Source: DATBLQ01 sp036555325 (GTDB lineage Bacteria; Pseudomonadota; Alphaproteobacteria; Rhizobiales; Aestuariivirgaceae). Taken from it: a stretch of 64,000 nucleotides of DNA. The stretch is taken from the NCBI GenBank assembly GCA_036555325.1, contig DATBLQ010000002.1:1-64000 (forward strand), in the 5' to 3' direction. A program made the position numbers and the translations under genes. Positions 41,812 to 49,730 of the stretch are shown here, one piece after another (the first letter of the stretch is position 1; every line of letters begins with the position of its first letter). Under the pieces are notes generated by a model, which searched no databases, was not told the origin of the DNA, and saw nothing but the letters and a program-made list of their open reading frames with translations.

Positions 41812-42753
41812 ATGAACAGCGGTGAGCTTCAGTCCATCCCATTGCGGGCCCGGCGTGAGGGCGGCGGAACCCCCCAGATGCAGAAGTGGTACCTTAAGTC
41901 TGAGACCGGGCCGCTCAAAGACGTGTTGCTTGGTCCTGCTGAGAGCTTCCGCTGGCTCGGACTTGAGAATGCCGCCTATTCATCGCTGGTGCGCGAAACA
42001 ATTCGAAAGGGACGAAAATTCGACAAACAGCTCGCCATGCGTCAGCATCGCGAGATGGTCGATGCCTACCGGGAAGCAGGCGTTGCCTGTCACTTCCTCC
42101 CCGTTGACGAAGAGGTTCCCTACCAGGTCTATGCCCGCGATTCCTCTTTCATGACCCCCTATGGAGCGGTGATCTGCCAGCTCGTCAATCCCAGACGGCG
42201 CGGTGAATATGCCTCCGTCCTGCGCTTCTATCTCGATCATGACATCTCGATTTACGATATGGTGAGTGCGGGCAGTTTCGAGGGTGGGGATTTCAACATC
42301 ATTCGCCCAGGTGTCGCCCTCATCGGTTATACCGACCATCGCAGCGAGGAAGTCGCCGCTCGGCAGGTAGCGGATTGGTTTGTCAAGGAAGGCTGGGAGA
42401 TCAAATTCGCGCCGATCGACCAGTTTTACGTGCACATTGATCTCATGGTCTGCATGCTGAATGATGAATGTGCCGCGGTTTGCCTGGAAACAACCGAAAA
42501 GGACGTCGTCGATTGGCTTAAGTCCAAGAAGATTGAAATCGTCCCCGCCACCTTCAGTGAAACCATGGCGCTTGGTTGCAATGTTGTTGCCCTGGGCCAT
42601 GATCGCGTGCTCTCCACCCTCGGCGCCACGGATTTGAACGCGAAGATGCGCGCCGCGGGTTTCAAGGTTTACGACCCCGACATGACGATGTTCACCTGGG
42701 CGGGTGGTGGAGTGCACTGCATGTGCCAGCCTTTGCGCCGCGAGGCGGCCTGA
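41812..42753 (+). CDS. Dimethylarginine dimethylaminohydrolase/arginine deiminase-like protein
   Basis: 313 residues, amidinotransferase fold. The active-site triad is visible: SFEGGDF (about 154-160), FYVHIDL (about 205-211) with the catalytic His, and the nucleophilic Cys in HCMC near residue 303, with YARDSSFM holding the substrate Asp. This pattern is closer to dimethylargininase and short deiminases than to ArcA, which is over 400 residues. A ribosome site AGGA lies upstream. The reaction would release citrulline plus an amine. With an amidotransferase and an acetyltransferase in front, an amino-acid or amine catabolic unit is plausible. Confidence 0.85.
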   Translation: MNSGELQSIPLRARREGGGTPQMQKWYLKSETGPLKDVLLGPAESFRWLGLENAAYSSLVRETIRKGRKFDKQLAMRQHREMVDAYREAGVACHFLPVDEEVPYQVYARDSSFMTPYGAVICQLVNPRRRGEYASVLRFYLDHDISIYDMVSAGSFEGGDFNIIRPGVALIGYTDHRSEEVAARQVADWFVKEGWEIKFAPIDQFYVHIDLMVCMLNDECAAVCLETTEKDVVDWLKSKKIEIVPATFSETMALGCNVVALGHDRVLSTLGATDLNAKMRAAGFKVYDPDMTMFTWAGGGVHCMCQPLRREAA

Positions 42754-42900
42754 GCGCTCGGCAATGGTAAATTTCCCGCTAACGGATGCTCCACGCTGAA
42801 ACACGTTCTATATCGTTTAAGTTGATAGAAATATTAGCTTCAACTGAAGGTCTTCTTAAGCACCCTGTGGCATGTTCCGGGTACCTGGAAAGTCACCGGA

Positions 42901-44373
42901 ATGAGGCCCAATCGATATTTGGCAGTTGCTGCGGTCGCCGTCGTGGCGAGCTGGCTCGCCACCATTGGTCTTGTTTACACGAGCGCCGCCGACTTGCGTC
43001 AACAACGTGCCCAGTATGATGAGTTGACCCAGCAGCTGCTCGGTCTTGAGCAGATGCGCGCATCCGTTATTCAGCTCGCCGCGGCGGACGACGAGTTCGT
43101 GATGTTGTCCGCCTTCAATGGTCACGACGAGGCAAGAGTCCGCGCTCAGCTGGCCCGCGACCACGCCGCGGAGCTTGCATCAAGCAAGAACAACTTTGCC
43201 AATGCGTTTGGCCGCTATCAGCGACTCGTCAATGTCAACCCTGTTTTCAACGCTTCGGCTGAAACGGAAACAGCAAACCTTAGCCAGCATTTCGTCGACA
43301 ACGTTCGTCGCAGGTACTACTCCTATATCGTGGCCTCGGAGCGCCTCTATCTAGGCAATGCCAGGTTCAATCCAAAAATTGCAGGTGAGGCGAAATCGCT
43401 TGAAAAGGCACTGGTACGCGCGATCGGCACAAGAATCGAGGAGGTCAAGCAGCAGCTCGGCCACCATCATCCCTTGTTCGAAGCAACCATCAACGATGCG
43501 CGCGACAAGCTGGTGGTCTTGCTGCTTGGGGCGATTGTTCCCGCATTGGTCACTGGCTATCTGGTTCGACGCGGCATCATCCGCATGTTTGGTGAGATCT
43601 CAGCTCAAAGGGAAAGCATCACCGGATCCAACCGCAAACTTGAAGCGGCTCTGTCCGAGCTCCGTCGCGTGCAGGAGACGATGGTGCAGACCGAGCGGCT
43701 CTCAACGCTCGGCAAGCTGACGGCCACCGTCAGCCACGAGCTGCGCAATCCTATGGCTGCCCTAAGAAATTCGCTGTTTCTTATCCGCGAGTTCGCCGGG
43801 AACCCTGACAAGGTGAACGCCAATGTGGAGCGCGCCGAACGTAGCATCGTGCGTTGCGACAACATTATCGGCGATCTTCTTGAATATACCCGGCAGAGAA
43901 ATCTTGACCTTCAGCCCGTCAGCCTAGCGGAATTGACGCGCGAAATCCTCGATGAGCAAAAACTGCCGGCCGAAATCAAGCTGACGACCGATCTGCGCGG
44001 CGGCAGCACTCACGCCATGATCGATTCAGACCGCTTCCGGCGAGTCGTGATCAATCTCGTGCAGAATGCCGCTGAAGCGATCAGAACCTCGAAAGGTTTT
44101 GGCGAAATAAGGGCCCAAACGGGTTTGGTGGGCGACATGGTTTTTCTCGAGATTGCCGACGACGGGCCGGGAATTTCGGAAGACGTGCTGGAAAAGATCT
44201 TTGAACCGCTGTTCACCACCAAGAGCTTCGGCGCCGGGCTGGGTCTGCCGACCGCTAAACGGCTTGTGGAACAGCATTTCGGAACTTTGACGGTAAATTC
44301 CAAACCTGGGATGGGTTCGAGCTTTCGCGTGCTGCTCCCCCTAAGCAAGAACAATCAGGTGAGGGCGGCATGA
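42901..44373 (+). CDS. Membrane sensor histidine kinase
   Basis: 490 residues. Transmembrane helices at about 8-28 and 203-222 enclose a helical periplasmic sensor of about 175 residues. A coiled linker (240-265) leads to HisKA with the phosphorylated His in TVSHELRNPMAAL, then the N-box VVINLVQNAAEAI, G1 ADDGPGIS, F-box FEPLFTT and G2 GAGLGLPTA. It overlaps the response regulator gene by 4 bp. The signal is not recognised. Confidence 0.92.
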   Translation: MRPNRYLAVAAVAVVASWLATIGLVYTSAADLRQQRAQYDELTQQLLGLEQMRASVIQLAAADDEFVMLSAFNGHDEARVRAQLARDHAAELASSKNNFANAFGRYQRLVNVNPVFNASAETETANLSQHFVDNVRRRYYSYIVASERLYLGNARFNPKIAGEAKSLEKALVRAIGTRIEEVKQQLGHHHPLFEATINDARDKLVVLLLGAIVPALVTGYLVRRGIIRMFGEISAQRESITGSNRKLEAALSELRRVQETMVQTERLSTLGKLTATVSHELRNPMAALRNSLFLIREFAGNPDKVNANVERAERSIVRCDNIIGDLLEYTRQRNLDLQPVSLAELTREILDEQKLPAEIKLTTDLRGGSTHAMIDSDRFRRVVINLVQNAAEAIRTSKGFGEIRAQTGLVGDMVFLEIADDGPGISEDVLEKIFEPLFTTKSFGAGLGLPTAKRLVEQHFGTLTVNSKPGMGSSFRVLLPLSKNNQVRAA

Positions 44374-45107
44374 GTGGCAAAGCCAAGGTTCTCGTCGTCG
44401 ATGACGATCGCGATGTTGCAGATTCTCTTGCCGGTATTATCGAAGCACGCGGCCACTCCGTCTGGGTCGCCTATGATGGCGAGGAGGCCATGCGTCTTGC
44501 CCTGGAGCTGCGGTTCGATGTCGGTTTCCTCGACGTCGTGCTCCCAGGCAAGAACGGCGTTGAAAGCTTGTTTGATCTGAAGCGGCTCCAGCCGGGAATG
44601 GCGATCTATATGATGACCGGCTTCAGTGTTGCCGATCTCATTGCGCGGGCACTGGCGGGCGGCGCTCTTGGCATCTTGCGCAAACCGGTCGCGCCGGAGG
44701 AGGTGCTGTCACTTCTTCCGCCTCGGAGCGGTGGTTCGCTGTTGATTGCCGATGAAGACGGCGATCTATCGGACTCTCTTGCGCCGGCCCTGAACGAGGC
44801 AGGCTGGCCAACGCTGGCCGTGAGCTGTTCTGAGGATGCCAAGATGAGAGCGGCCGATGCGATGCTCGATGCCATGATTGTCGACATCGATGCGCCGCTG
44901 CTGGGCAGCATGGAAGTCTGTGCTGAACTCTGGAGAATGGGCCGCCGGCTGCCCACGGTGATTGTCACTCCCGAGGCAGAAGAGGTGAAGCCAGTTGCGC
45001 CGGGCAACGTGTGCCACTTGTTCAAGCCTGTCGATCCCGTACAGGTGTTGTCTTTGATCGACAAGGTAGCACCTGGCCTTCGCGTCGCTTATGAGGGGAC
45101 GGCATGA
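44370..45107 (+). CDS. Response regulator with two tandem receiver domains
   Basis: 245 residues. Receiver 1 (5-115): VVDDDRD, phosphoacceptor FLDVVLPGK and Lys in RKPVAP. Receiver 2 (about 122-240): LIADEDGD, IVDIDAP with a candidate Asp, and FKPVD with the Lys; it is more diverged but keeps the catalytic residues. No DNA-binding output domain. Overlaps the kinase and next regulator by 4 bp each. It looks like a phosphorelay hub or a switch on kinase output. Confidence 0.88.
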   Translation: MSGKAKVLVVDDDRDVADSLAGIIEARGHSVWVAYDGEEAMRLALELRFDVGFLDVVLPGKNGVESLFDLKRLQPGMAIYMMTGFSVADLIARALAGGALGILRKPVAPEEVLSLLPPRSGGSLLIADEDGDLSDSLAPALNEAGWPTLAVSCSEDAKMRAADAMLDAMIVDIDAPLLGSMEVCAELWRMGRRLPTVIVTPEAEEVKPVAPGNVCHLFKPVDPVQVLSLIDKVAPGLRVAYEGTA

Positions 45108-45481
45108 TGGCAGAGACGAAACTCGACATTTTGCTGGTGGACGACGATGTGGAGCTTCTCGCCAGTGTCGAAGAGATCCTTACCGGCATGAGTTATCGTG
45201 TGAAGGCGTGCCCCAGCGTTGAATCTGCACTCAAGGCGGCCTTGAGCACGGACTTTGCCATCGGCCTGATTGACTATCGGCTGGGCAGCCAGAAGAACGG
45301 ACTCGATCTCATAGAGGAACTGCAGGTCTATCACCCAAACGCCAAATTCCTGATGATTACCGCCGATGTCGAAAAAGCGACTCAGATGCGAGCCGCACAT
45401 CTGCGGCTTTTCGGCTACCTGCGCAAGCCGGTGCCGCCTGAGGCTCTAATTTCTGCCGTCAAACAAGCTCTTGCGGCCTGA
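45104..45481 (+). CDS. Single-domain response regulator
   Basis: 125 residues, a lone receiver: LLVDDDVEL, phosphoacceptor LIDYRLG, and Lys in RKPVPPE. ATG at 45104, with a second ATG at 45107. It overlaps the tandem receiver gene. With the kinase it completes a three-gene phosphorelay without a transcription factor, so the output must be elsewhere or by protein contact. Confidence 0.9.
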   Translation: MMAETKLDILLVDDDVELLASVEEILTGMSYRVKACPSVESALKAALSTDFAIGLIDYRLGSQKNGLDLIEELQVYHPNAKFLMITADVEKATQMRAAHLRLFGYLRKPVPPEALISAVKQALAA

Positions 45482-45571
45482 CCGGAAAAATGTTGGTGGA
45501 AAGCCCGCCACCTGGACTAGATTGGCCCTTCGAGAGGGCAGTCTCATTGGCAATCGAATGGAGGGTTTTCA

Positions 45572-46045
45572 ATGATTAGCAGTATATCGAGACACGGGAC
45601 GGGTACCGTGCTTGCTCTGGCGGCGGTGCTCTTTTTTGCCACGGCTTCTACTGGACTTGCCGCGCGGTCCTCGGCCTATTGCGACGCCTATGCGCGGGAT
45701 TTTGCCGATCGCAATACCCACGCCGGCGAGAATGTCGTCGGCAGCGCGGTTGCCGGCGCAATCGGCGGCGCATTGCTCGGTGGCATCATTTCCGACAAGC
45801 CGGGCAAGGGGGCCTTGATCGGTGCCGGAGTAGGCACTGCGGCGGGCGCGGTAGGCAGTTCCGCCCGATGGCGCGACAACTATGACTATGCCTTTCATCG
45901 CTGCATGTCTTCGGGCGCCACAGCCGGTCGTCTCGCTCCTGGATCCCCCGAATGGTACGATTACTGCGAAGCCAAGTATCGTTCCTTTGACCCCGACACC
46001 GGAATGTTTCTTTCCAATTCCGGTGAATGGAAGCCTTGCCGTTAG
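45572..46045 (+). CDS. Secreted glycine-zipper protein with BA14K-like C-terminus
   Basis: 157 residues. Signal peptide about 1-30 (LALAAVLFFATASTGLAA), then a Gly-zipper (VGSAVAGAIGGALLGG, about 55-70, and GALIGAGVGTAAGAVG), and a C-terminal WYDYCEAKYRSFDPDTGMF region of the BA14K type, with four Cys in the mature part. Glycine zippers insert in or span the outer membrane. The BA14K name comes from a Brucella immunoreactive protein. GGAGGG lies before the ATG. It ends before a strong terminator. Confidence 0.78.
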   Translation: MISSISRHGTGTVLALAAVLFFATASTGLAARSSAYCDAYARDFADRNTHAGENVVGSAVAGAIGGALLGGIISDKPGKGALIGAGVGTAAGAVGSSARWRDNYDYAFHRCMSSGATAGRLAPGSPEWYDYCEAKYRSFDPDTGMFLSNSGEWKPCR

Positions 46046-46075
46046 TCCGCCTTTCCTCGATCGGTGAAATAGATG

Positions 46076-46105
46076 GGCCGGAGAACTTTCATTCTCCGGC
46101 CTTTT
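46076..46105 (+). terminator. Rho-independent terminator
   Basis: Perfect 10-bp stem GGCCGGAGAA/TTCTCCGGCC with a six-base loop, followed by TTTT. It ends the BA14K-like gene and lies 20 bp from the convergent glnA stop, so the stem may also shape the glnA 3' end. Confidence 0.85.
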
Positions 46106-46124
46106 GCTGCGCCCAGGGAGTGGC

Positions 46125-47543
46125 TCAGCAGGAGTAGTACATGTCGTATTCTATGGGATGTGGTGTGTGCTCGAAGCGAATCACCTCTTCCATCTTGAGT
46201 TCGATATAGCTGTCGATCAGGTCATCTGAAAATACGCCGCCCCGCTTGAGAAATTCGCGGTCTTTGCTGAGAGTCTTCAATGCCTCGCGCAGGCTGCCGC
46301 AGACGGTGGGAATATTTTTCAATTCCACCGGCGGAAGATCATAGAGATTCTTGTCAACCGGATCGCCTGGGTGGATCTTGTTTTGAATCCCATCGAGTCC
46401 GGCCATAAGGATCGATGAATAGGCAAGATAGGGGTTGGCCGACGGGTCGGGGAAGCGCACCTCGACCCGTTTCGACTTCGGGCCCGAACCGAAGGGAATG
46501 CGACAGGCGGCCGAACGGTTACGCGACGAATAGGCCAGGAGCACCGGCGCCTCAAATCCGGGCACCAGCCGCTTGTAGGAGTTGGTCGACGGATTGGTAA
46601 AGGCGTTGCACGCTTTTGCATGCTTGATCACTCCGCCGATGAAATACAGGCATAGCTCCGAAAGATCGGCATACTGATTCCCGGCAAAGAGAGGTTTGCC
46701 ATCCTTCCAGATCGAGAAATGGCAATGCATCCCCGAGCCGTTGTCGCCCTTCACTGGCTTCGGCATGAAGGTTGCCGATTTGCCATAAGCATGCGCCACG
46801 TTTTGAATTACATATTTGTAGATCTGCATATGATCGCCCATGCGCACCAGAGGAGCGAATTTGATGCCCAGCTCATGTTGCGCGGAGGCCACTTCATGGT
46901 GATGCTTTTCAACCGTTACCCCCATCTGCGCCATCGTCGCCAGCATTTCGGAACGCACATCCTGCGCTGAATCCTGCGGGTTGACCGGAAAATAGCCGCC
47001 TTTGGTGCGCATTCGGTGACCGGTATTGCCGGACTCGTAGTCGCGATCCGCATTGGTAGGAAATTCATACGAGTCGACTTTGAAACCGGTGTTGTAAGGA
47101 TCGTTGGCGAATTTGACGTCGTCGAAGATGAAGAACTCCGCCTCCGGCCCAACAAACACCGTGTCTCCGACTTTCGTCTGCTTCAGATACGCTTCCGCAT
47201 GTTTGGCGACCATGCGCGGATCGCGTAGGTAGGCTTCCCCCGTGGTCGGCTCGAGTATGTCGCAGAAGATCGCCGCGGTGGATTGTGCGTAGAACGGATC
47301 GACGTGGATACTCTCGGCATCCGGCAAGAGCGTCATGTCCGATTCATTGATCGCCTTCCATCCGGCGATCGATGAAGCATCGAACATGATGCCTTCGGTA
47401 AACGCGTCTTCAGTCATGAGCGCTATATCCACCGTCACATGCTGCAGCTTGCCGCGTGGATCGGTAAATCGCAGGTCCACGAATTTGACGTCCTTTTCCG
47501 TGAACAGCTTGAGCGCCTCATCAACGTTCTTTGTTTTTGCCAT
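46125..47543 (-). CDS. glnA: Glutamine synthetase type I
   Basis: 472 residues, the standard GSI length. Active-site and loop signatures are present: GIMFDASSIAGWK (about 51-63), EAEFFIFD, KPVKGDNGSGMHCHFS with the ammonium/ATP loop, NRSAACRIP, and the adenylylation site NLYDLPP with Tyr401. It makes glutamine from glutamate and ammonia and would be switched off by GlnE-type adenylylation. glnB lies 31 bp upstream, so it is probably cotranscribed with it from the sigma-54 promoter. Confidence 0.97.
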   Translation of the reverse strand: MAKTKNVDEALKLFTEKDVKFVDLRFTDPRGKLQHVTVDIALMTEDAFTEGIMFDASSIAGWKAINESDMTLLPDAESIHVDPFYAQSTAAIFCDILEPTTGEAYLRDPRMVAKHAEAYLKQTKVGDTVFVGPEAEFFIFDDVKFANDPYNTGFKVDSYEFPTNADRDYESGNTGHRMRTKGGYFPVNPQDSAQDVRSEMLATMAQMGVTVEKHHHEVASAQHELGIKFAPLVRMGDHMQIYKYVIQNVAHAYGKSATFMPKPVKGDNGSGMHCHFSIWKDGKPLFAGNQYADLSELCLYFIGGVIKHAKACNAFTNPSTNSYKRLVPGFEAPVLLAYSSRNRSAACRIPFGSGPKSKRVEVRFPDPSANPYLAYSSILMAGLDGIQNKIHPGDPVDKNLYDLPPVELKNIPTVCGSLREALKTLSKDREFLKRGGVFSDDLIDSYIELKMEEVIRFEHTPHPIEYDMYYSC

Positions 47544-47574
47544 CTAAAGTTTCCCTGTTTTCGTCCGTAGCTGC

Positions 47575-47913
47575 CTAGAGGGCATCGGTTCCGGATTCAC
47601 CGGTTCTGATGCGAATGGCCTGCTCTATATTGATGATGAAGATTTTTCCATCGCCGATGCGGCCGGTACGTGCGGCGTTCATGATGGCCTCAACCGCTTT
47701 GTCCACCATGTCGTCGCCGAGCACGATTTCAATTTTCACCTTCGGCAAGAAATCGACGACATATTCGGCACCGCGATAGAGCTCTGTGTGGCCCTTCTGC
47801 CGTCCAAAGCCTTTGGCCTCCGTGACCGTGATGCCTTGCAGACCCACCTCTTGGAGGGCCTCCTTCACCTCATCGAGTTTGAAGGGCTTGATGACGGCTT
47901 CGATCTTTTTCAT
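47575..47913 (-). CDS. glnB: Nitrogen regulatory PII protein
   Basis: 112 residues. The T-loop RGAEYVVDFLPKVK holds the uridylylation Tyr51, and the B-loop TGRIGDGKIFI and C-terminal TGESGTDAL are complete. PII senses 2-oxoglutarate, ATP/ADP and uridylylation by GlnD and controls GS adenylylation and NtrB. AGAGGGGTGG precedes the ATG. It sits directly before glnA, the usual alphaproteobacterial glnBA operon, with a consensus RpoN promoter upstream. Confidence 0.97.
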   Translation of the reverse strand: MKKIEAVIKPFKLDEVKEALQEVGLQGITVTEAKGFGRQKGHTELYRGAEYVVDFLPKVKIEIVLGDDMVDKAVEAIMNAARTGRIGDGKIFIINIEQAIRIRTGESGTDAL

Positions 47914-47946
47914 GGACCACCCCTCTTGTAGGTGTGGAGGTCCATG

Positions 47947-47961
47947 GCAAGGCCCGTGCCA
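47947..47961 (-). promoter_or_regulatory. Sigma-54 (RpoN) promoter of glnBA
   Basis: On the minus strand TGGCAC, five bases, TTGC: an exact match to the -24/-12 consensus. The -12 element ends about 33 bp before the glnB ATG, which would give a short leader. NtrC-dependent nitrogen-starvation control is expected; I do not see a convincing NtrC dyad upstream. Confidence 0.85.
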
Positions 47962-48083
47962 GATGCCACCGGCGGAAAATCTTCAGGAATTCCGCTGCTT
48001 TGCTTGATTGGGGCGCTCTGGATGTACGTCTACAGTGCCCATCCATCAGGCAGATGAACAATTTATGGGCAGAAGTGGCAGCC

Positions 48084-48251
48084 TCATCCGACAGGATCAC
48101 GAGACGGGCGGTGGATAAAATCGACGCCAGACGGTGTGAAATCGGTTTGCAGACCAATGAGGACCGAGAAGGCCGCCAATGCTGCAAGAAGCGTGATGAC
48201 GGTGGCTACCGTCCAGGCATCGTGCTCGAGCCCTTTGCTTGTGTGTTTCAT
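48084..48251 (-). CDS. Small membrane protein, 55 residues
   Basis: An open frame from ATG 48251 to TGA 48084, codes for a short basic N-terminus, a hydrophobic helix (WTVATVITLLAALAAFSVLIG, about 17-36 in part) and a polar C-terminus with FIHRPSRDPVG. Third positions are GC-rich and AAGG lies just before the start. It precedes the glnB promoter on the same strand. It might be a single-pass peptide of unknown role; it may also be a fortuitous frame. Confidence 0.5.
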   Translation of the reverse strand: MKHTSKGLEHDAWTVATVITLLAALAAFSVLIGLQTDFTPSGVDFIHRPSRDPVG

Positions 48252-48381
48252 CAACCTTGACTCGTGTCATCGTGGAAGCGCAACCAAAGATAATTAATGA
48301 AAGTTTTGAAATCGTTAACGAGGTCCGTCTCGGACCGCGGAACCTCGAGGCCCACGGTCCAAGACGGTCCTCCCCACCCGT

Positions 48382-49578
48382 CTAATGCGACAGATAAGGT
48401 GTACGAATTTGGTCTGCGATCGCTTCGAATGCGTCTTTGAGATCGGTCGCATCATCCGCCGTATAGGCATGGGCCGAACTCGTGGCGCAGTCGGCCAGCA
48501 GCTGTCTCCGGTGACTGCTGGTGTCGAACGCTATTGTATAGAGCGCAATTCCCTGGTTCTTCACGTTGGTGCACTGCGCCATCCAGACGTTGTCAGCAAT
48601 GTCGTCCTCATTGTTGTGCCTGGGGTAACTCGGCCCCACGGTCGAAGCGGCGTCGGATAGAAAGATCAGCACCTTCTGCGCCGAGCCGTAGGGTTCCGCC
48701 TCGGTGAGGGGCTCCGCTTCCGAAAGCGCTCGCCATCCCCAGATTAGGCCGGCGCCCGTATAGGTGTCCGACACTCTCGCCTCCAGCCCATCGATCCACG
48801 ATTTGACCGCGTCAACATCGGAGGTCAGCGGAAGCAGGGGAGTGGGATTGCAGAGAGCATCGACCACGGCCGGAATCGGGGTCGAGTCGGAATCGTCGAG
48901 CTCCAGAGGATAGTTGCGCGAGCCCACACAACCGTCCCAACTCGCTTCATCCTCGGCCGAGAGGTCCAGCCAGGACTGATCCTTGTTGTCGAGCCCGACA
49001 TTCACATAGGCAGCGTAGGGGATGACCGCGAACCTGATGTCCGGATTCGTGCCATTGGGAACGAGCGTATCGACAACGCCTTCCACGGCTTCCTTCAGAA
49101 GCGACAGCGACGAACTCATCGAGCTTGAATTGTCGATCACCATCGCGACTTCGATAATGTTGTCGGCCATTGTCGCGGTGGAGGTGACGCTGACTTCCAC
49201 GGTGTTGATCCCTAACACTCCCGATATCAGCGTCGGCATGGTCACCGAGGCCGCGCCCGTGACCTCCTCATCCTCGACGACCTGGCTGACTTGCGCATCG
49301 AGTTCCGGATGCTTGGCCGCCCAATTCGCGGCCATGTACTTGGCGATGATCGTCTCCGCTTCCTGGTCGGTTTCTACCCGTGCTGCCGCAGCCGCCAACA
49401 CGGCACTGTCGAGGGCGCCTTGGAGCGACGATCGAGCGGCAGAGGCCTTGACGAAGTCCACTGCTATTCCGGCAGCGCCCAGGACGGCGACCGATAATAT
49501 GGCGAACAACACAGCCACCGTGCCGTGAGTTTTTCTTGCGAATGCTGCGAATTTAAATCGATTATGAATCTTGTTCAT
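48382..49578 (-). CDS. TadG/TadE-like pilus-assembly protein with von Willebrand A domain
   Basis: 398 residues from ATG 49578, with AAGG ten bases upstream. A TadE-type N-terminal region with the helix GTVAVLFAILSVAVLGAAGIAVDF (in part about 20-40), then a vWA domain from about 140 with the MIDAS MVIDNSSSM, D-rich loops and FLSDAAST. Putative Flp pilus/Tad tight-adherence minor component, located outside the inner membrane. No other tad/cpa genes are near, so it is an orphan. The stop is at 48382. Confidence 0.82.
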   Translation of the reverse strand: MNKIHNRFKFAAFARKTHGTVAVLFAILSVAVLGAAGIAVDFVKASAARSSLQGALDSAVLAAAAARVETDQEAETIIAKYMAANWAAKHPELDAQVSQVVEDEEVTGAASVTMPTLISGVLGINTVEVSVTSTATMADNIIEVAMVIDNSSSMSSSLSLLKEAVEGVVDTLVPNGTNPDIRFAVIPYAAYVNVGLDNKDQSWLDLSAEDEASWDGCVGSRNYPLELDDSDSTPIPAVVDALCNPTPLLPLTSDVDAVKSWIDGLEARVSDTYTGAGLIWGWRALSEAEPLTEAEPYGSAQKVLIFLSDAASTVGPSYPRHNNEDDIADNVWMAQCTNVKNQGIALYTIAFDTSSHRRQLLADCATSSAHAYTADDATDLKDAFEAIADQIRTPYLSH

Positions 49579-49730
49579 TGGAATACAACCTTCTATTGAA
49601 AATAGAGCTAGATACAACTGTAAGCGTTTGCAAAATCCTTAACGGCAGGGGTGCATTGTTGGAGGTGGTAAAACAGACCCGGGGTTGAGCCCTACAATTT
49701 CTGGCTCTTTTTTCGTGTTATTTTAGGTCT

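Noticed and set aside
48030..48060. NtrC enhancer upstream of glnB
   Set aside because: The TGCC/GGCA pair is far from the NtrC consensus.
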